From Pseudomonas wadenswilerensis (lineage in GTDB: Bacteria; Pseudomonadota; Gammaproteobacteria; Pseudomonadales; Pseudomonadaceae), in contig NZ_UIDD01000001.1 of NCBI RefSeq assembly GCF_900497695.1, positions 1-64,000 of the forward strand: a stretch of DNA of 64,000 nt, given 5' to 3'. The translations under genes were made by a program, and so were the position numbers. Of the stretch, positions 10,226 to 18,541 are shown one piece after another. A model generated the notes under the pieces. The model was given only the letters and a program-made list of their open reading frames with translations, was not told where the DNA came from and ran no database searches. How positions within the stretch are numbered: the first letter of the stretch is position 1; every line of letters begins with the position of its first letter.

Positions 10226-10441
10226 ATGGAACGTACCCTCAGTTCCGATCTGGTTTTCGAAAACACCGCCGAACAATCCAAGGCCTCGCTGCCACTGCGC
10301 CTGCTGGCCAACCTGATGCTGTGGCAACGCCGTATTGCCAGCCGCCACCAACTGGCTCGCCTGGACTCGCGTCTGCTGGCTGATGCCGGTATCAGCGAAG
10401 CACAACGCTACGAAGAGCTGAGCAAGCCTTTCTGGCGTTAA
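10226..10441 (+). CDS. DUF1127 domain-containing small protein
   Basis: A 71-residue protein whose C-terminal half (WQRRIASRHQLARLDSRLLADAGIS) is the DUF1127 (YjiS-like) arginine-rich helix-turn segment. DUF1127 proteins are small and abundant, and some in alphaproteobacteria act in RNA or phosphate/carbon metabolism; the role here is unknown. GGAAGGATGACATC precedes the ATG. The gene is monocistronic with its own terminator at 10482-10516 and is flanked by five copies of an ACTGTAC-type motif, so it is probably tightly regulated. Confidence 0.85.
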   Translation: MERTLSSDLVFENTAEQSKASLPLRLLANLMLWQRRIASRHQLARLDSRLLADAGISEAQRYEELSKPFWR

Positions 10442-10481
10442 TGCAGGGCTCGCCGGCCAAGGCCGGCACCTCGAATTCCCC

Positions 10482-10516
10482 AAAACCCGTCGCAGGTGAC
10501 TGCTGACGGGTTTTGT
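10482..10516 (+). terminator. rho-independent terminator after the DUF1127 gene
   Basis: The stem AAAACCCGTC (10482-10491) pairs with GACGGGTTTT (10505-10514) around a 13-base loop. The T-run is part of the stem's 3' arm. Confidence 0.8.
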
Positions 10517-10554
10517 CGTTTAAAGGCCCGAGATAGAGCGGCTGACACCACGAC

Positions 10555-10596
10555 ATGTACAGTTAGACATTTAAGAAATATGACCGGTACAGTTGA
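10555..10596. promoter_or_regulatory. direct repeat of GTACAGTT, possible operator
   Basis: GTACAGTT occurs at 10557-10564 and again at 10587-10594, exactly 30 bases apart (about three helical turns), upstream of the DUF2388 genes. The same core is found in three places upstream of the DUF1127 gene. Same-face direct repeats of this kind are typical of dimeric GntR/MocR-type regulators; this is an inference. Confidence 0.45.
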
Positions 10597-10739
10597 TAAA
10601 TCTTGCGACGAGGTGGTCCAAGCCTCAGGTTCCTATCGCGTGATACCCTTAGCGTACCCAGCTTGGTAATAAGTAGCGCAACAAGCTGAGCGTGCGTCTG
10701 ACATAAGAACCACCAAAAAGCCTATCCAGGAGATCGACC

Positions 10740-11057
10740 ATGTTCCATTCACGCTTGTTTGGCGCCGCGCTGCTGCTGGCCCTGGCTTCCACTGCCAACG
10801 CCACCAGCTTTGTCGTCACCACCGATACCGTCGTTCGTGGCGTCGCCGCCTCCACTGATGCCACCTCCGATGTGTCGTCCTCGTTCCGTGACGACAAGAT
10901 CGTCCAGGCCGCCCGTGACGACGCCGCCAGCTTCGTTGCCAGCCACGGTGACATCCGCGGCGCGAAACTGGAGAGCGCTTTCGCCCACATTCGCCAGCAG
11001 ACCCCAACCCTGCAGGCCAGCGACGCTCAACTGGCACAGGCCATCCTGGCGCTCTGA
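10740..11057 (+). CDS. DUF2388 domain-containing periplasmic protein, copy 1
   Basis: A 105-residue protein with a clear Sec signal peptide (hydrophobic core about 8-18, cleavage after ANA near residue 21). The mature part carries the DUF2388 pattern: ARDDAASFVASHGDIRGAKLE, then a C-terminal ASDAQLAQAILAL. No cysteines or catalytic motifs are seen. AGGAG precedes the ATG. It is the first of three tandem paralogues that lead directly into a DUF4105 protein. Function unknown; the family is largely confined to pseudomonads as far as I know. Confidence 0.85.
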   Translation: MFHSRLFGAALLLALASTANATSFVVTTDTVVRGVAASTDATSDVSSSFRDDKIVQAARDDAASFVASHGDIRGAKLESAFAHIRQQTPTLQASDAQLAQAILAL

Positions 11058-11176
11058 AGCACTCGCTTCCGGCCCATGCATGTAACAACGTGCAACTAAG
11101 CCGGGCCCTCTGCGCTGGTCCTCACCAGCGCATTGGGATAGCCTTTACCGCCTGATTCAGCTGCCGTTCGAGACCC

Positions 11177-11470
11177 ATGCGTTATCTGTCATTGCTGTTG
11201 CTCGTATTCTGCTGGAGCGGTGCCGCCCAGGCGCTGGACCTGACCACCAACAACCTTGTCGTCAGTGGTTACGTCACCAGCAAAGTGACGTCGGCGCCCT
11301 TCGATCGCAAACTGCTGCTGGCCGCCCATGACGATGCCGCTGCATTTGTGGGCAGCGACGGTCAATGGCGGGGCGCTCGCCTTGAGGCTGCACTGGACCG
11401 GCTGCGCCAGGCCAACCCGGAACTTCATGCCAGCGACCTTGAACTGGCGCAGGCAATTCTCGTCCAATGA
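11177..11470 (+). CDS. DUF2388 domain-containing periplasmic protein, copy 2
   Basis: A 97-residue protein, signal peptide about residues 1-19 (cleavage after AQA), and the DUF2388 core HDDAAAFVGSDGQWRGARLE with the C-terminal ASDLELAQAIL. It is the most diverged of the three copies: it lacks the charged DTTTS/SSSFRD segment seen in copies 1 and 3. The ribosome-binding site is weak (CGAGACCC). It lies 119 bases after copy 1 and 27 bases before copy 3. Confidence 0.85.
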   Translation: MRYLSLLLLVFCWSGAAQALDLTTNNLVVSGYVTSKVTSAPFDRKLLLAAHDDAAAFVGSDGQWRGARLEAALDRLRQANPELHASDLELAQAILVQ

Positions 11471-11497
11471 TTACTTCTGTTTTCCCGGAGATGCTCC

Positions 11498-11818
11498 ATG
11501 CGTAACCCGCTGATTGCCGCCACCCTTGGCCTTCTGCTGCTGGCCGATGTGGCCCAGGCACAAACCCTGGTGGCCACCAGCAACATCATCGTTCGCGCCT
11601 TCGGCCGCTCGATCGACTTCACCTCCGACACCACTACTTCGATTCGCGATTCCAAAGTCGTGCGCGAAGCCCGCGACGATGCCGCCAGCTATGTCGCCAG
11701 CCGTGGCGAGATCCGTGGCGCACAACTCGAAGCCGCCTTCGATACCCTGCGCCAGCGTGTTCCTGAAGCACGCCAGGCCAGTGACCAGGTCCTGGCTGAA
11801 GCCATTCTCGCTCTGTGA
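11498..11818 (+). CDS. DUF2388 domain-containing periplasmic protein, copy 3
   Basis: A 106-residue protein with a signal peptide (about residues 1-21, ending DVAQA) and the core ARDDAASYVASRGEIRGAQLE, very close to copy 1, with the same AEAILAL ending. GGAG precedes the ATG. Its stop codon overlaps the GTG start of the DUF4105 gene by four bases, so the two products are probably translated in a coupled way. Function unknown. Confidence 0.85.
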   Translation: MRNPLIAATLGLLLLADVAQAQTLVATSNIIVRAFGRSIDFTSDTTTSIRDSKVVREARDDAASYVASRGEIRGAQLEAAFDTLRQRVPEARQASDQVLAEAILAL

Positions 11819-13773
11819 AGCCGGTGCGTGCCTGGCTGCTGGGTTGCCTGCTGATACTGTTCGGCAGCCCGGCATTGGCCGACCTGCAGCTGGTGCTGCA
11901 GGCCGACGACTTGAACCCGCAGCAACAGCGGGCCAGCCAGGCATTGCTGGACGAAGCCCTGCAGGCACTGCCGCCGAGCTTCAAGACCCGCCTTGACCGA
12001 CGCATCCTGGTCAGCTGGAGCAGCCGCATGCCGGCCGACGCCTACGGCCAGGCATCGCTGGTCTCCACCCTGGAGCTCAATAGCCGCCTGCTGCCGGGCC
12101 TTGCCGATGGCAGCGCCGCCACGCAGAAGACCGGCCGCCCCCACGGCACCGTACGCCAGGAGTTGTTGGCCACCGTCCTGCATGAGCTGACCCACATCTA
12201 TGACCGCGCCCGCCTGTGGCAGGGTGCGCAACGTCGGCTGATCACCCAGTGCACCCGACAGCAGAACAGCCAGGGCAAAGTCGGCCTGCCCGAACAGTGC
12301 CGTGGCCAGACCGAACGCCGTTTCACCCTCAGTGACGACCCGCGCCTGCTCGACCTGGCTGGCTGGCCGCAATATGTCGGCCGTCGTGGCGAGCGCGAAC
12401 AGCACAACCGCCAGGTGGCACGCAGCCCCGACAGCTATGAGCTGAGCAGCCCCAAGGAATTCATTGCGGTCAACATGGAGTACTTCCTGCTCGACCCAAG
12501 CTTTGCCTGCCGCCGCCCGGCCTTGCAGGCTTACCTGAAGGAGCATTTCGACTGGGCGCCCGAGCATCCGCCATGCCCGAGCGCATTGCCGTTCCTCAAC
12601 GCCGGCAATGACTTTGCCAAATCGCCGCTGGGCGAGATCGACCCCGAGCGGGTCTATGCCGTGGATTACCTGCTGGCCGAAGCCAACCAGAACTGGGTCA
12701 GCCGCTGGGGCCACAGCATGCTGCGCCTGGTGATCTGCGCCCCAGGGCGCCCGCGCGGGCCGGACTGCCGCCTGGACCTGGACCAGCACCTGGTGCTGTC
12801 GTACCGGGCGTTCGTCAATGATGTGCAGCTGTCGAGCTGGGACGGTTTGACCGGTGCCTACCCGTCGCGGCTGTTCGTGTTGCCACTGGCCCAGGTCATC
12901 GACGAATACACCAAGACTGAACTGCGCAGCCTCGCCTCTATCCCGCTCAGGCTCAACCGTAACGAACTGGAAAGCCTGGTACGGCAAGCCGCCGAGATGC
13001 ACTGGAGCTACGACGGCAACTATTACTTCCTGTCCAACAACTGCGCGGTCGAAACCCTCAAGCTATTGCGTAGCGGCACCGCCAACCCACGCCTGAACAA
13101 TCTGGACAGCATCGTTCCCAATGGCTTGCTCGAAGTACTCGAAGGCCGCGGCCTGGCTGACGTCAGCGTGCTCGACGACCCGCGCGAGGCGCTACGCCTG
13201 GGTTACCGCTTCGACTCCTACCGCGACCGGTACCAGGCGATGTTCCTGGTACTGAAGCAGCAGCTGCCGATCAAGCAGGACAGCGTCGAAGCCTGGCTGG
13301 AACAATCTGCCGAACAACGCCAGCAGTGGTTTGCCCAAGCCGACCTGCGCACCAGCGCGGCGTTGCTGCTATTGGAGCAAGCCAGCCTGCGCCGCCAGCT
13401 GTTGCTGGCCCAGGACGAGGTCAAGCAGCGCTACTTGACCGGGCGGGAGCTCAATGACGCCAGCGTCGGCAAGGCTAACAACACCCTGCAGCAGATTCTC
13501 GCCAACAGCGGTTTTCTCAGCCGCCCGGCGGAACTGCTGGGCAGCAGTGGCTACGGTTTGCCCCAGGCCAGTGAGCGGGAAAAGCTGCTGAGTGAAACCA
13601 GCCAGCGGCAAAAACAGCTGCAAACCCTCAGCGCCGAACTCGACAAGGAGGTGCGCGCCTTGCTCGGCCCGACACGCGCGGCTGAAATCAAAGCGGTCGA
13701 GGCCAACATCAAGCAGGTGGGCGAACATTTGCGCGCACTGCACAAGGCCGGCGGCGGTCTGCAACTGCCCTGA
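11815..13773 (+). CDS. DUF4105 domain-containing exported protein with HExxH motif
   Basis: A 652-residue exported protein: signal peptide (1-22, LILFGSPALA), an N-terminal region with HELTH at residues 123-127 (codons at 12181-12195), a region with EFIAVNMEYF at 215-224, a DUF4105 (Lnb-N-like) domain at about 265-470 with a WGHSMLRLV segment and an SNNCAVET cysteine segment, and a C-terminal coiled-coil-like part (about 560-650) rich in Gln, Glu and Leu. HExxH followed about 90 residues later by a glutamate in a helix is the gluzincin metalloprotease pattern, but catalytic activity is an inference. The DUF4105 fold is related to NlpC/P60-type cysteine enzymes. Start is GTG, overlapping the last DUF2388 gene by four bases. 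Confidence 0.85.
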   Translation: MKPVRAWLLGCLLILFGSPALADLQLVLQADDLNPQQQRASQALLDEALQALPPSFKTRLDRRILVSWSSRMPADAYGQASLVSTLELNSRLLPGLADGSAATQKTGRPHGTVRQELLATVLHELTHIYDRARLWQGAQRRLITQCTRQQNSQGKVGLPEQCRGQTERRFTLSDDPRLLDLAGWPQYVGRRGEREQHNRQVARSPDSYELSSPKEFIAVNMEYFLLDPSFACRRPALQAYLKEHFDWAPEHPPCPSALPFLNAGNDFAKSPLGEIDPERVYAVDYLLAEANQNWVSRWGHSMLRLVICAPGRPRGPDCRLDLDQHLVLSYRAFVNDVQLSSWDGLTGAYPSRLFVLPLAQVIDEYTKTELRSLASIPLRLNRNELESLVRQAAEMHWSYDGNYYFLSNNCAVETLKLLRSGTANPRLNNLDSIVPNGLLEVLEGRGLADVSVLDDPREALRLGYRFDSYRDRYQAMFLVLKQQLPIKQDSVEAWLEQSAEQRQQWFAQADLRTSAALLLLEQASLRRQLLLAQDEVKQRYLTGRELNDASVGKANNTLQQILANSGFLSRPAELLGSSGYGLPQASEREKLLSETSQRQKQLQTLSAELDKEVRALLGPTRAAEIKAVEANIKQVGEHLRALHKAGGGLQLP

Positions 13774-14175
13774 TCACAGGGTTTCGCCATGCTCTTCAGG
13801 CAACTGTTCATCCAGGTGCAGCCAGGACAGGCGGCTGTCGATCCAGATGTGCCGGTTGGGCGGCGCCAGCTCCGGCTGGTCGAGCGTCGTCACGGTGACG
13901 TCGATGCTCTGCGGGCTCAGATCAGTGGTCAAGGCCACATGGGCACCGCAACGACTGCAAAAATATCGCACGCAACTGGCCGATGAGTCATAGCGTTGCG
14001 GCGTACCACTCAACCACTGGAAATCATCACAGTTCACCGTCAACCAGGTGATCAACAAGCCACCACTGACCCGCCGGCAAACCGAGCAATGGCAGTGGGC
14101 AACATCCGTCAACGGGCCTTGAATCCGGTAGCGCAGGGCGCCGCAATGGCAGCCGCCTTCGTACGAATCGCGCAT
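13774..14175 (-). CDS. GFA family zinc protein (glutathione-dependent formaldehyde-activating enzyme-like)
   Basis: A 133-residue protein of the GFA/CENP-V fold. Zinc-binding cysteines follow the family pattern: GGCHCGALRY (C9, C11), CHCSVCRRVSGG, and CVRYFCSRCGAHV. Family members in bacteria are rarely characterised; formaldehyde-glutathione chemistry is established only for a few, so function is left open. It converges with the DUF4105 gene with no bases between the two stop codons (TGA/TCA at 13771-13776). It is preceded by an AGGAGGGAGC-type ribosome-binding site. Confidence 0.85.
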   Translation of the reverse strand: MRDSYEGGCHCGALRYRIQGPLTDVAHCHCSVCRRVSGGLLITWLTVNCDDFQWLSGTPQRYDSSASCVRYFCSRCGAHVALTTDLSPQSIDVTVTTLDQPELAPPNRHIWIDSRLSWLHLDEQLPEEHGETL

Positions 14176-14479
14176 CGCTCCCTCCTGTTACCTATTGGCT
14201 TACAGCCAACAATGCACCTCTCGTCGGCTTTGGGCCAGCGAAAGCTGGCTGAAAGCTTCCCGCCTTAGGATTGCCTCCACTACCGGCACCAGACCGGTCA
14301 GCCAGGGCCCTGTGTCTTTCATACAGCGCCCGGCCCAATTAACAACAACAATGGTGATACTGATGCTTTCCTACGCCCGCCTCCCTGCAGCCATCCCTCC
14401 GCTATTCCACGCGCCGCGCCCCGCGCGCTGATCCGCCCGAATCGTTCTTCCTTCGACGCGCTACGCCTGGAGTACTCCC
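14176..14479 (+). promoter_or_regulatory. leader region of the citrate transporter gene
   Basis: About 300 bases between two divergent genes. It holds AACAACAACAA at 14341-14351, which fits the AANAANAA motif bound by Hfq-Crc in Pseudomonas catabolite repression. A 26-codon open frame begins at the ATG of that motif (see the next entry). No terminator-like hairpin with a T-tract is seen. Confidence 0.45.
14351..14431 (+). CDS. possible leader peptide upstream of the CitMHS gene
   Basis: A short open frame of 26 codons (starting MVILMLSYARLPAAIPP and ending in a Pro/Arg-rich tail) that stops 48 bases before the transporter start. Its start codon is part of the AACAACAACAATG sequence that resembles an Hfq-Crc site. 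There is no Shine-Dalgarno sequence, so it may not be translated. Offered as a candidate only. Confidence 0.25.
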   Translation: MVILMLSYARLPAAIPPLFHAPRPAR

Positions 14480-15787
14480 ATGCTGACCTTCCTCGGCTTC
14501 GCCATGGTCATCACCTTCATGTACCTGATCATGACCAAGCGCCTGTCGGCCTTGATCGCGCTGATCCTGGTACCGATTCTGTTCGCCCTGTTCGGCGGTT
14601 TTTCCGCCAAGATCGGCCCAATGATGCTCGAAGGCATCAGCAAACTGGCGCCGACCGGGGTCATGCTGATGTTCGCTATCCTGTATTTCGCCCTGATGAT
14701 CGACTCCGGCCTGTTTGACCCGGCCGTACGCAAGATCCTCAAGCTGGTCAAAGGCGACCCGCTGAAAGTCTCGGTCGGCACGGCAGTGCTGGCCCTGGTA
14801 GTGTCGCTGGATGGTGACGGCGCCACCACCTACATGATCTGCGTGGCGGCCATGCTGCCGCTGTACAGCCGCCTGGGCATGAGCCCGCGGATCATGGCCG
14901 GCCTGATCATTCTCGCCGGCGGCATCATGAACATGACCCCCTGGGGTGGCCCGACCGCTCGCGCCGCCAGTGCCTTGCATGTCGACCCGTCGGATATCTT
15001 CGTACCGATGATCCCGGCCATGCTCGCCGGTGTCGTCGCCCTGCTGGCCATCGCCTACATGTATGGCAAGCGTGAGCGCGCTCGCCTGGGCGAACTGCAT
15101 CTGCCGGGCGATGAGATCGATCACAGTGAAATCAGCGTCTCGCAGTTCCCGGATGCCCGCCGTCCCAAACTGCTGTGGTTCAACGGCGTCCTGACCGCCT
15201 TGCTGATGGTCTCGCTGATCATGGGCCTGTTGCCGCTGCCGGTGCTGTTCATGATCGCCTTCAGTATCGCGATGATCGTCAACTACCCGTGCCTGCAACA
15301 GCAGAAGGACCGCATCGCCGCCCATGCCGGCAGCGTCCTGGCGGTGACCGGCCTGATTTTCGCCGCCGGTATCTTCACCGGTATCCTCTCCGGTACCGGC
15401 ATGGTCGACGCCATGTCCAAAAGCCTGCTGGCGGTCATCCCGGATGCGCTGGGCCCGTATCTGGCGGTGATCACGGCGATCGTGAGCATGCCGTTCACCT
15501 TCTTCATGTCCAACGACGCCTTCTACTACGGGGTATTGCCGGTGCTGTCGGAAGCGGCCAGCCATTACGGCATCTCGCCTGTTGAGATGGCCCGCGCGTC
15601 GATCGTCGGCCAACCCGTGCATCTGCTCAGCCCGCTGGTACCCTCTACCTACCTGTTGGTGGCCCTGGCCGGCATTGAGTTCGGCGATCATCAGCGCTTC
15701 ACCCTGAAGTGGGCAGTGCTGGTCTGCCTGTGCATAATGCTCGCCGCGCTGCTCATGGGAATTTTCCCCCTGTTCAGTAGCCTATAA
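14480..15787 (+). CDS. CitMHS family citrate:proton symporter
   Basis: A 435-residue inner-membrane transporter with about 11-12 hydrophobic helices. It has the CitMHS signatures: SLDGDGATTYMICVAAMLPLY near residue 115 and GGIMNMTPWGGPTARAAS near residue 150. The family imports citrate complexed with a divalent metal (Mg or Ca) with protons. GGAG stands eight bases before the ATG. No citrate-specific regulator is adjacent; the upstream leader has a Crc-like motif, which would fit carbon catabolite control of an organic-acid transporter. Confidence 0.9.
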   Translation: MLTFLGFAMVITFMYLIMTKRLSALIALILVPILFALFGGFSAKIGPMMLEGISKLAPTGVMLMFAILYFALMIDSGLFDPAVRKILKLVKGDPLKVSVGTAVLALVVSLDGDGATTYMICVAAMLPLYSRLGMSPRIMAGLIILAGGIMNMTPWGGPTARAASALHVDPSDIFVPMIPAMLAGVVALLAIAYMYGKRERARLGELHLPGDEIDHSEISVSQFPDARRPKLLWFNGVLTALLMVSLIMGLLPLPVLFMIAFSIAMIVNYPCLQQQKDRIAAHAGSVLAVTGLIFAAGIFTGILSGTGMVDAMSKSLLAVIPDALGPYLAVITAIVSMPFTFFMSNDAFYYGVLPVLSEAASHYGISPVEMARASIVGQPVHLLSPLVPSTYLLVALAGIEFGDHQRFTLKWAVLVCLCIMLAALLMGIFPLFSSL

Positions 15788-15862
15788 GACAACAGAATCA
15801 CCTAACCGTAGCCGCGCCCCATTGCCTGGGGCGTTCTGCTTACATCGTTCGAAGGAATACAC

Positions 15863-16630
15863 ATGGAATGGCTGACCAGCCCAGAAATCTGGGTTGCCTT
15901 TTTTACTCTGACGGCGCTTGAGATCGTTCTCGGTATCGACAACATCATCATGATCTCGATCCTGGTCAGCCGCATGCCCAAGCACATGCAGCAGCGCACT
16001 CGGATCTTCGGCCTGGCACTGGCCATGGTCACCCGGATCCTCCTGCTGCTGTCGATCACCTGGGTAATGCGCCTGACCGCCGATCTGTTCGTAGTATTCG
16101 ACCAGGGCATTTCCGGGCGCGACCTGATCCTGTTCTTCGGCGGCCTGTTCCTCTTGTGGAAAAGCTCTCAGGAGATCTACCACGGCCTGGAAGGTGAAGA
16201 CGAAACCAGCGACGAGCCAAGCGGCGCCGGCGGCAAGTTCTTCTACACCATCATCCAGATCGCGATCATCGACATCGTCTTCTCCCTGGACTCGGTGATC
16301 ACTGCCGTGGGCATGGTTTCCCACGTACCGGTGATGATCGCGGCGATTATCGTCGCCGTGCTGGTGATGATGCTCTGTGCCGGCGCCATCAGTAACTTCA
16401 TCGACAAGCACCCGTCGCTGAAGATGCTCGCCCTGTCGTTCCTGATCGTGGTCGGTACCGTGCTGATCGCCGAATCCTTCGACGTGCACGTACCGAAAGG
16501 CTATGTCTACTTCGCCATGGCGTTCTCGCTGGCAGTCGAAGCGATCAACATCAAGATGCGCACGGCCATGGCCAAGAAAAAGCAACAGAGCGATCCGGTG
16601 AAACTTCGCAAGGACATCCCGGGTCAGTAA
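15863..16630 (+). CDS. TerC family integral membrane protein
   Basis: A 255-residue membrane protein with about seven helices and the two TerC/YgdQ/YoaE motifs: LEIVLGIDNIIMISIL near residue 15 and IDIVFSLDSVITAVGM near residue 138, with the buried acidic residues proposed to bind metal. TerC proteins have recently been linked to manganese export and metalation of exported proteins; which applies here is not known. GAAGGAATACAC precedes the ATG. A terminator at 16645-16670 follows. Confidence 0.9.
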   Translation: MEWLTSPEIWVAFFTLTALEIVLGIDNIIMISILVSRMPKHMQQRTRIFGLALAMVTRILLLLSITWVMRLTADLFVVFDQGISGRDLILFFGGLFLLWKSSQEIYHGLEGEDETSDEPSGAGGKFFYTIIQIAIIDIVFSLDSVITAVGMVSHVPVMIAAIIVAVLVMMLCAGAISNFIDKHPSLKMLALSFLIVVGTVLIAESFDVHVPKGYVYFAMAFSLAVEAINIKMRTAMAKKKQQSDPVKLRKDIPGQ

Positions 16631-16644
16631 TCCCGGTGCTGTTG

Positions 16645-16670
16645 AAAAGGGCCCTGCGGGGCCCTTTTTT
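16645..16670 (+). terminator. rho-independent terminator after the TerC gene
   Basis: AAAAGGGCCC (16645-16654) pairs with GGGCCCTTTT (16659-16668) around a four-base loop and runs into a T-tract, 14 bases after the stop codon. Confidence 0.92.
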
Positions 16671-16845
16671 CATCCAGCTTCATGACAGTGCTGTTTCAAA
16701 GCCTGCCGTGGCTATGCGATGCTGGCGCCACGGCCATTGGCCGACTACAGCTTAAGTGGGCACTGGGAAAAACCGCCTGGTAGCAGGACAGGCTCACGGC
16801 ATCATCCATTTGCCCCACTGGGGCGCATAACAGGGGGCCTTTTCA

Positions 16846-18504
16846 ATGCTGACCCTGCTCAATCTGCTTTCCGCCGTGGCGTTGCTGATCTGGGGCACGC
16901 ACATCGTGCGTACCGGCATCCTGCGGGTGTATGGCTCGAACCTGCGTCGGGTGCTGAGCCAGAACATGTCCAAGCGGCCGTTGGCCTTTGTCGCCGGTAT
17001 CCTGGTGACGGCGATGGTGCAAAGCAGCAACGCCACGGCGATGCTGGTGACCTCGTTCGTCGGCCAGAGCCTGATGGGGCTGACCCCGGCGCTGGCGATC
17101 ATGCTCGGTGCCGACGTCGGTACCGCGCTGATGGCGCGGGTGCTGACATTTGACTTGTCGTGGCTGTCGCCGCTGCTGATCTTTCTCGGGGTGATCTTCT
17201 TTCTTTCCCGCAAGCAGACTCGCGCCGGACAAATGGGCCGCGTCGCTATCGGTCTGGGCCTGATCATCCTCGCCCTGCAGCTGATCGTCGAAGCGGCGGC
17301 GCCGATCACCCATGCCCAGGGGGTGAAAGTGCTGTTCGCCTCGCTGACCGGCGATATCCTCCTCGATGCCCTGGTCGGCGCCCTGTTTGCACTGATCTCC
17401 TACTCGAGCCTGGCCGCCGTGCTGCTCACCGCAACCCTGGCCGGTGCCGAGTTGATCAGCCTGCCGGTGGCCATCGGCCTGGTGATCGGCGCCAACATCG
17501 GCAGTGGCCTGCTGGCCTTTCTCAGCACGAGCATGCAGAACGCCGCAGGCCGTCAGGTGGCGCTGGGCAGTTTGCTGTACAAGCTGATCGGCCTGGTGCT
17601 GATCATTCCCGTGCTCAATCCGCTGGTGGCGTGGATGGACAGCCTGAGTTTCAGCCCCCAGGAACTGGTCATCGGCTTTCACCTGCTCTACAACACCTTG
17701 CGCTGCCTGATCCTGTTGCCGACGGTGACGCCCATGGGCCGCCTGTGCAGCTGGTTACTGCCTGAGCGCGAAGAAGCCAATGGCCGTGCCCGCCCACGGC
17801 ACCTGGACGCTACCGCGCTGACTACGCCAAGCCTGGCCCTGGCCAACGCGGTACGCGAAACCCTGCGCATGGGCGATCTGGTCGACAGCATGCTCGATGC
17901 CATGCTCAATGTGCTGCGCGGCACCCAGACCGCCATGACCCAGCAGATGCGCGGCCTGGGCGAAGACGTCGAGGCCCTGTACAACGCCATCAAGCTGTAC
18001 CTGGCGCAAATGCCCCGCGAAGACCTCAGCGAGCAGGACAGCCGGCGCTGGGCCGAGATCATTGAGCTGGCGATCAACCTCAAGCTTGCCAGCGACCTGA
18101 TCGAGCGCATGCTGCGCAAGGTTCAACAGCAGAAGACCTCTCAGCGCCGGGAGTTTTCCGACGTCGGCCTGGAAGAGCTCACCGGTTTGCACAGCCAGTT
18201 GCTGGCCAATTTGCGCCTGGGCCTGTCGGTGTTTCTCAGCGCCGATCCGGAAAGCGCCCGCCAGCTGCTGCGGGAAAAACGCCGCTTCCGCGCCCAGGAA
18301 CGACGCCTGGCCCACGCCCATGTCAGCCGACTGCAACGTAAAGTGGTGCAAAGTATCGAGACCAGCTCATTGCACCTGGAACTGATCGCCGACATGAAAC
18401 GATTGAACTCCTTGTTCTGCAGCAGTGCCTATGTGGTATTGGGCGGCGCCGATACCGGCGGCCTGCTGCTCGACAGCGTGCCTGACGACGCTCACTCACC
18501 CTGA
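16846..18504 (+). CDS. Na/Pi cotransporter family protein with PhoU-like C-terminus
   Basis: A 552-residue protein. Residues 1 to about 310 form the Na/Pi-cotransporter membrane domain with the repeated QSS-type motif (VQSSNATAMLVTSFVGQSLMG near residue 50 and ISYSSLAAVLLTATLAG near residue 190). Residues about 330-530 are cytoplasmic and helical, like PhoU domains, with heptad-like leucines. It probably imports or exports phosphate with sodium (NptA/YjbB type); YjbB-like proteins export phosphate, so direction is uncertain. It stands alone after the TerC terminator, and the M16 peptidase gene begins 37 bases downstream. Confidence 0.9.
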   Translation: MLTLLNLLSAVALLIWGTHIVRTGILRVYGSNLRRVLSQNMSKRPLAFVAGILVTAMVQSSNATAMLVTSFVGQSLMGLTPALAIMLGADVGTALMARVLTFDLSWLSPLLIFLGVIFFLSRKQTRAGQMGRVAIGLGLIILALQLIVEAAAPITHAQGVKVLFASLTGDILLDALVGALFALISYSSLAAVLLTATLAGAELISLPVAIGLVIGANIGSGLLAFLSTSMQNAAGRQVALGSLLYKLIGLVLIIPVLNPLVAWMDSLSFSPQELVIGFHLLYNTLRCLILLPTVTPMGRLCSWLLPEREEANGRARPRHLDATALTTPSLALANAVRETLRMGDLVDSMLDAMLNVLRGTQTAMTQQMRGLGEDVEALYNAIKLYLAQMPREDLSEQDSRRWAEIIELAINLKLASDLIERMLRKVQQQKTSQRREFSDVGLEELTGLHSQLLANLRLGLSVFLSADPESARQLLREKRRFRAQERRLAHAHVSRLQRKVVQSIETSSLHLELIADMKRLNSLFCSSAYVVLGGADTGGLLLDSVPDDAHSP

Positions 18505-18541
18505 CCGCTTCACCTCAAGAACTCCCGCAAGGAAGCTCGCC

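Noticed and set aside
11689-13002. 437-codon minus-strand frame opposite the DUF4105 gene
   Set aside because: Antisense shadow of a high-GC gene, no start signal and no recognisable fold.
14402-15691. 429-codon minus-strand frame opposite the citrate transporter
   Set aside because: Its composition (Gln, His, Arg, Asp rich) is what the antisense of a hydrophobic transporter looks like, and the plus strand has clear CitMHS motifs.
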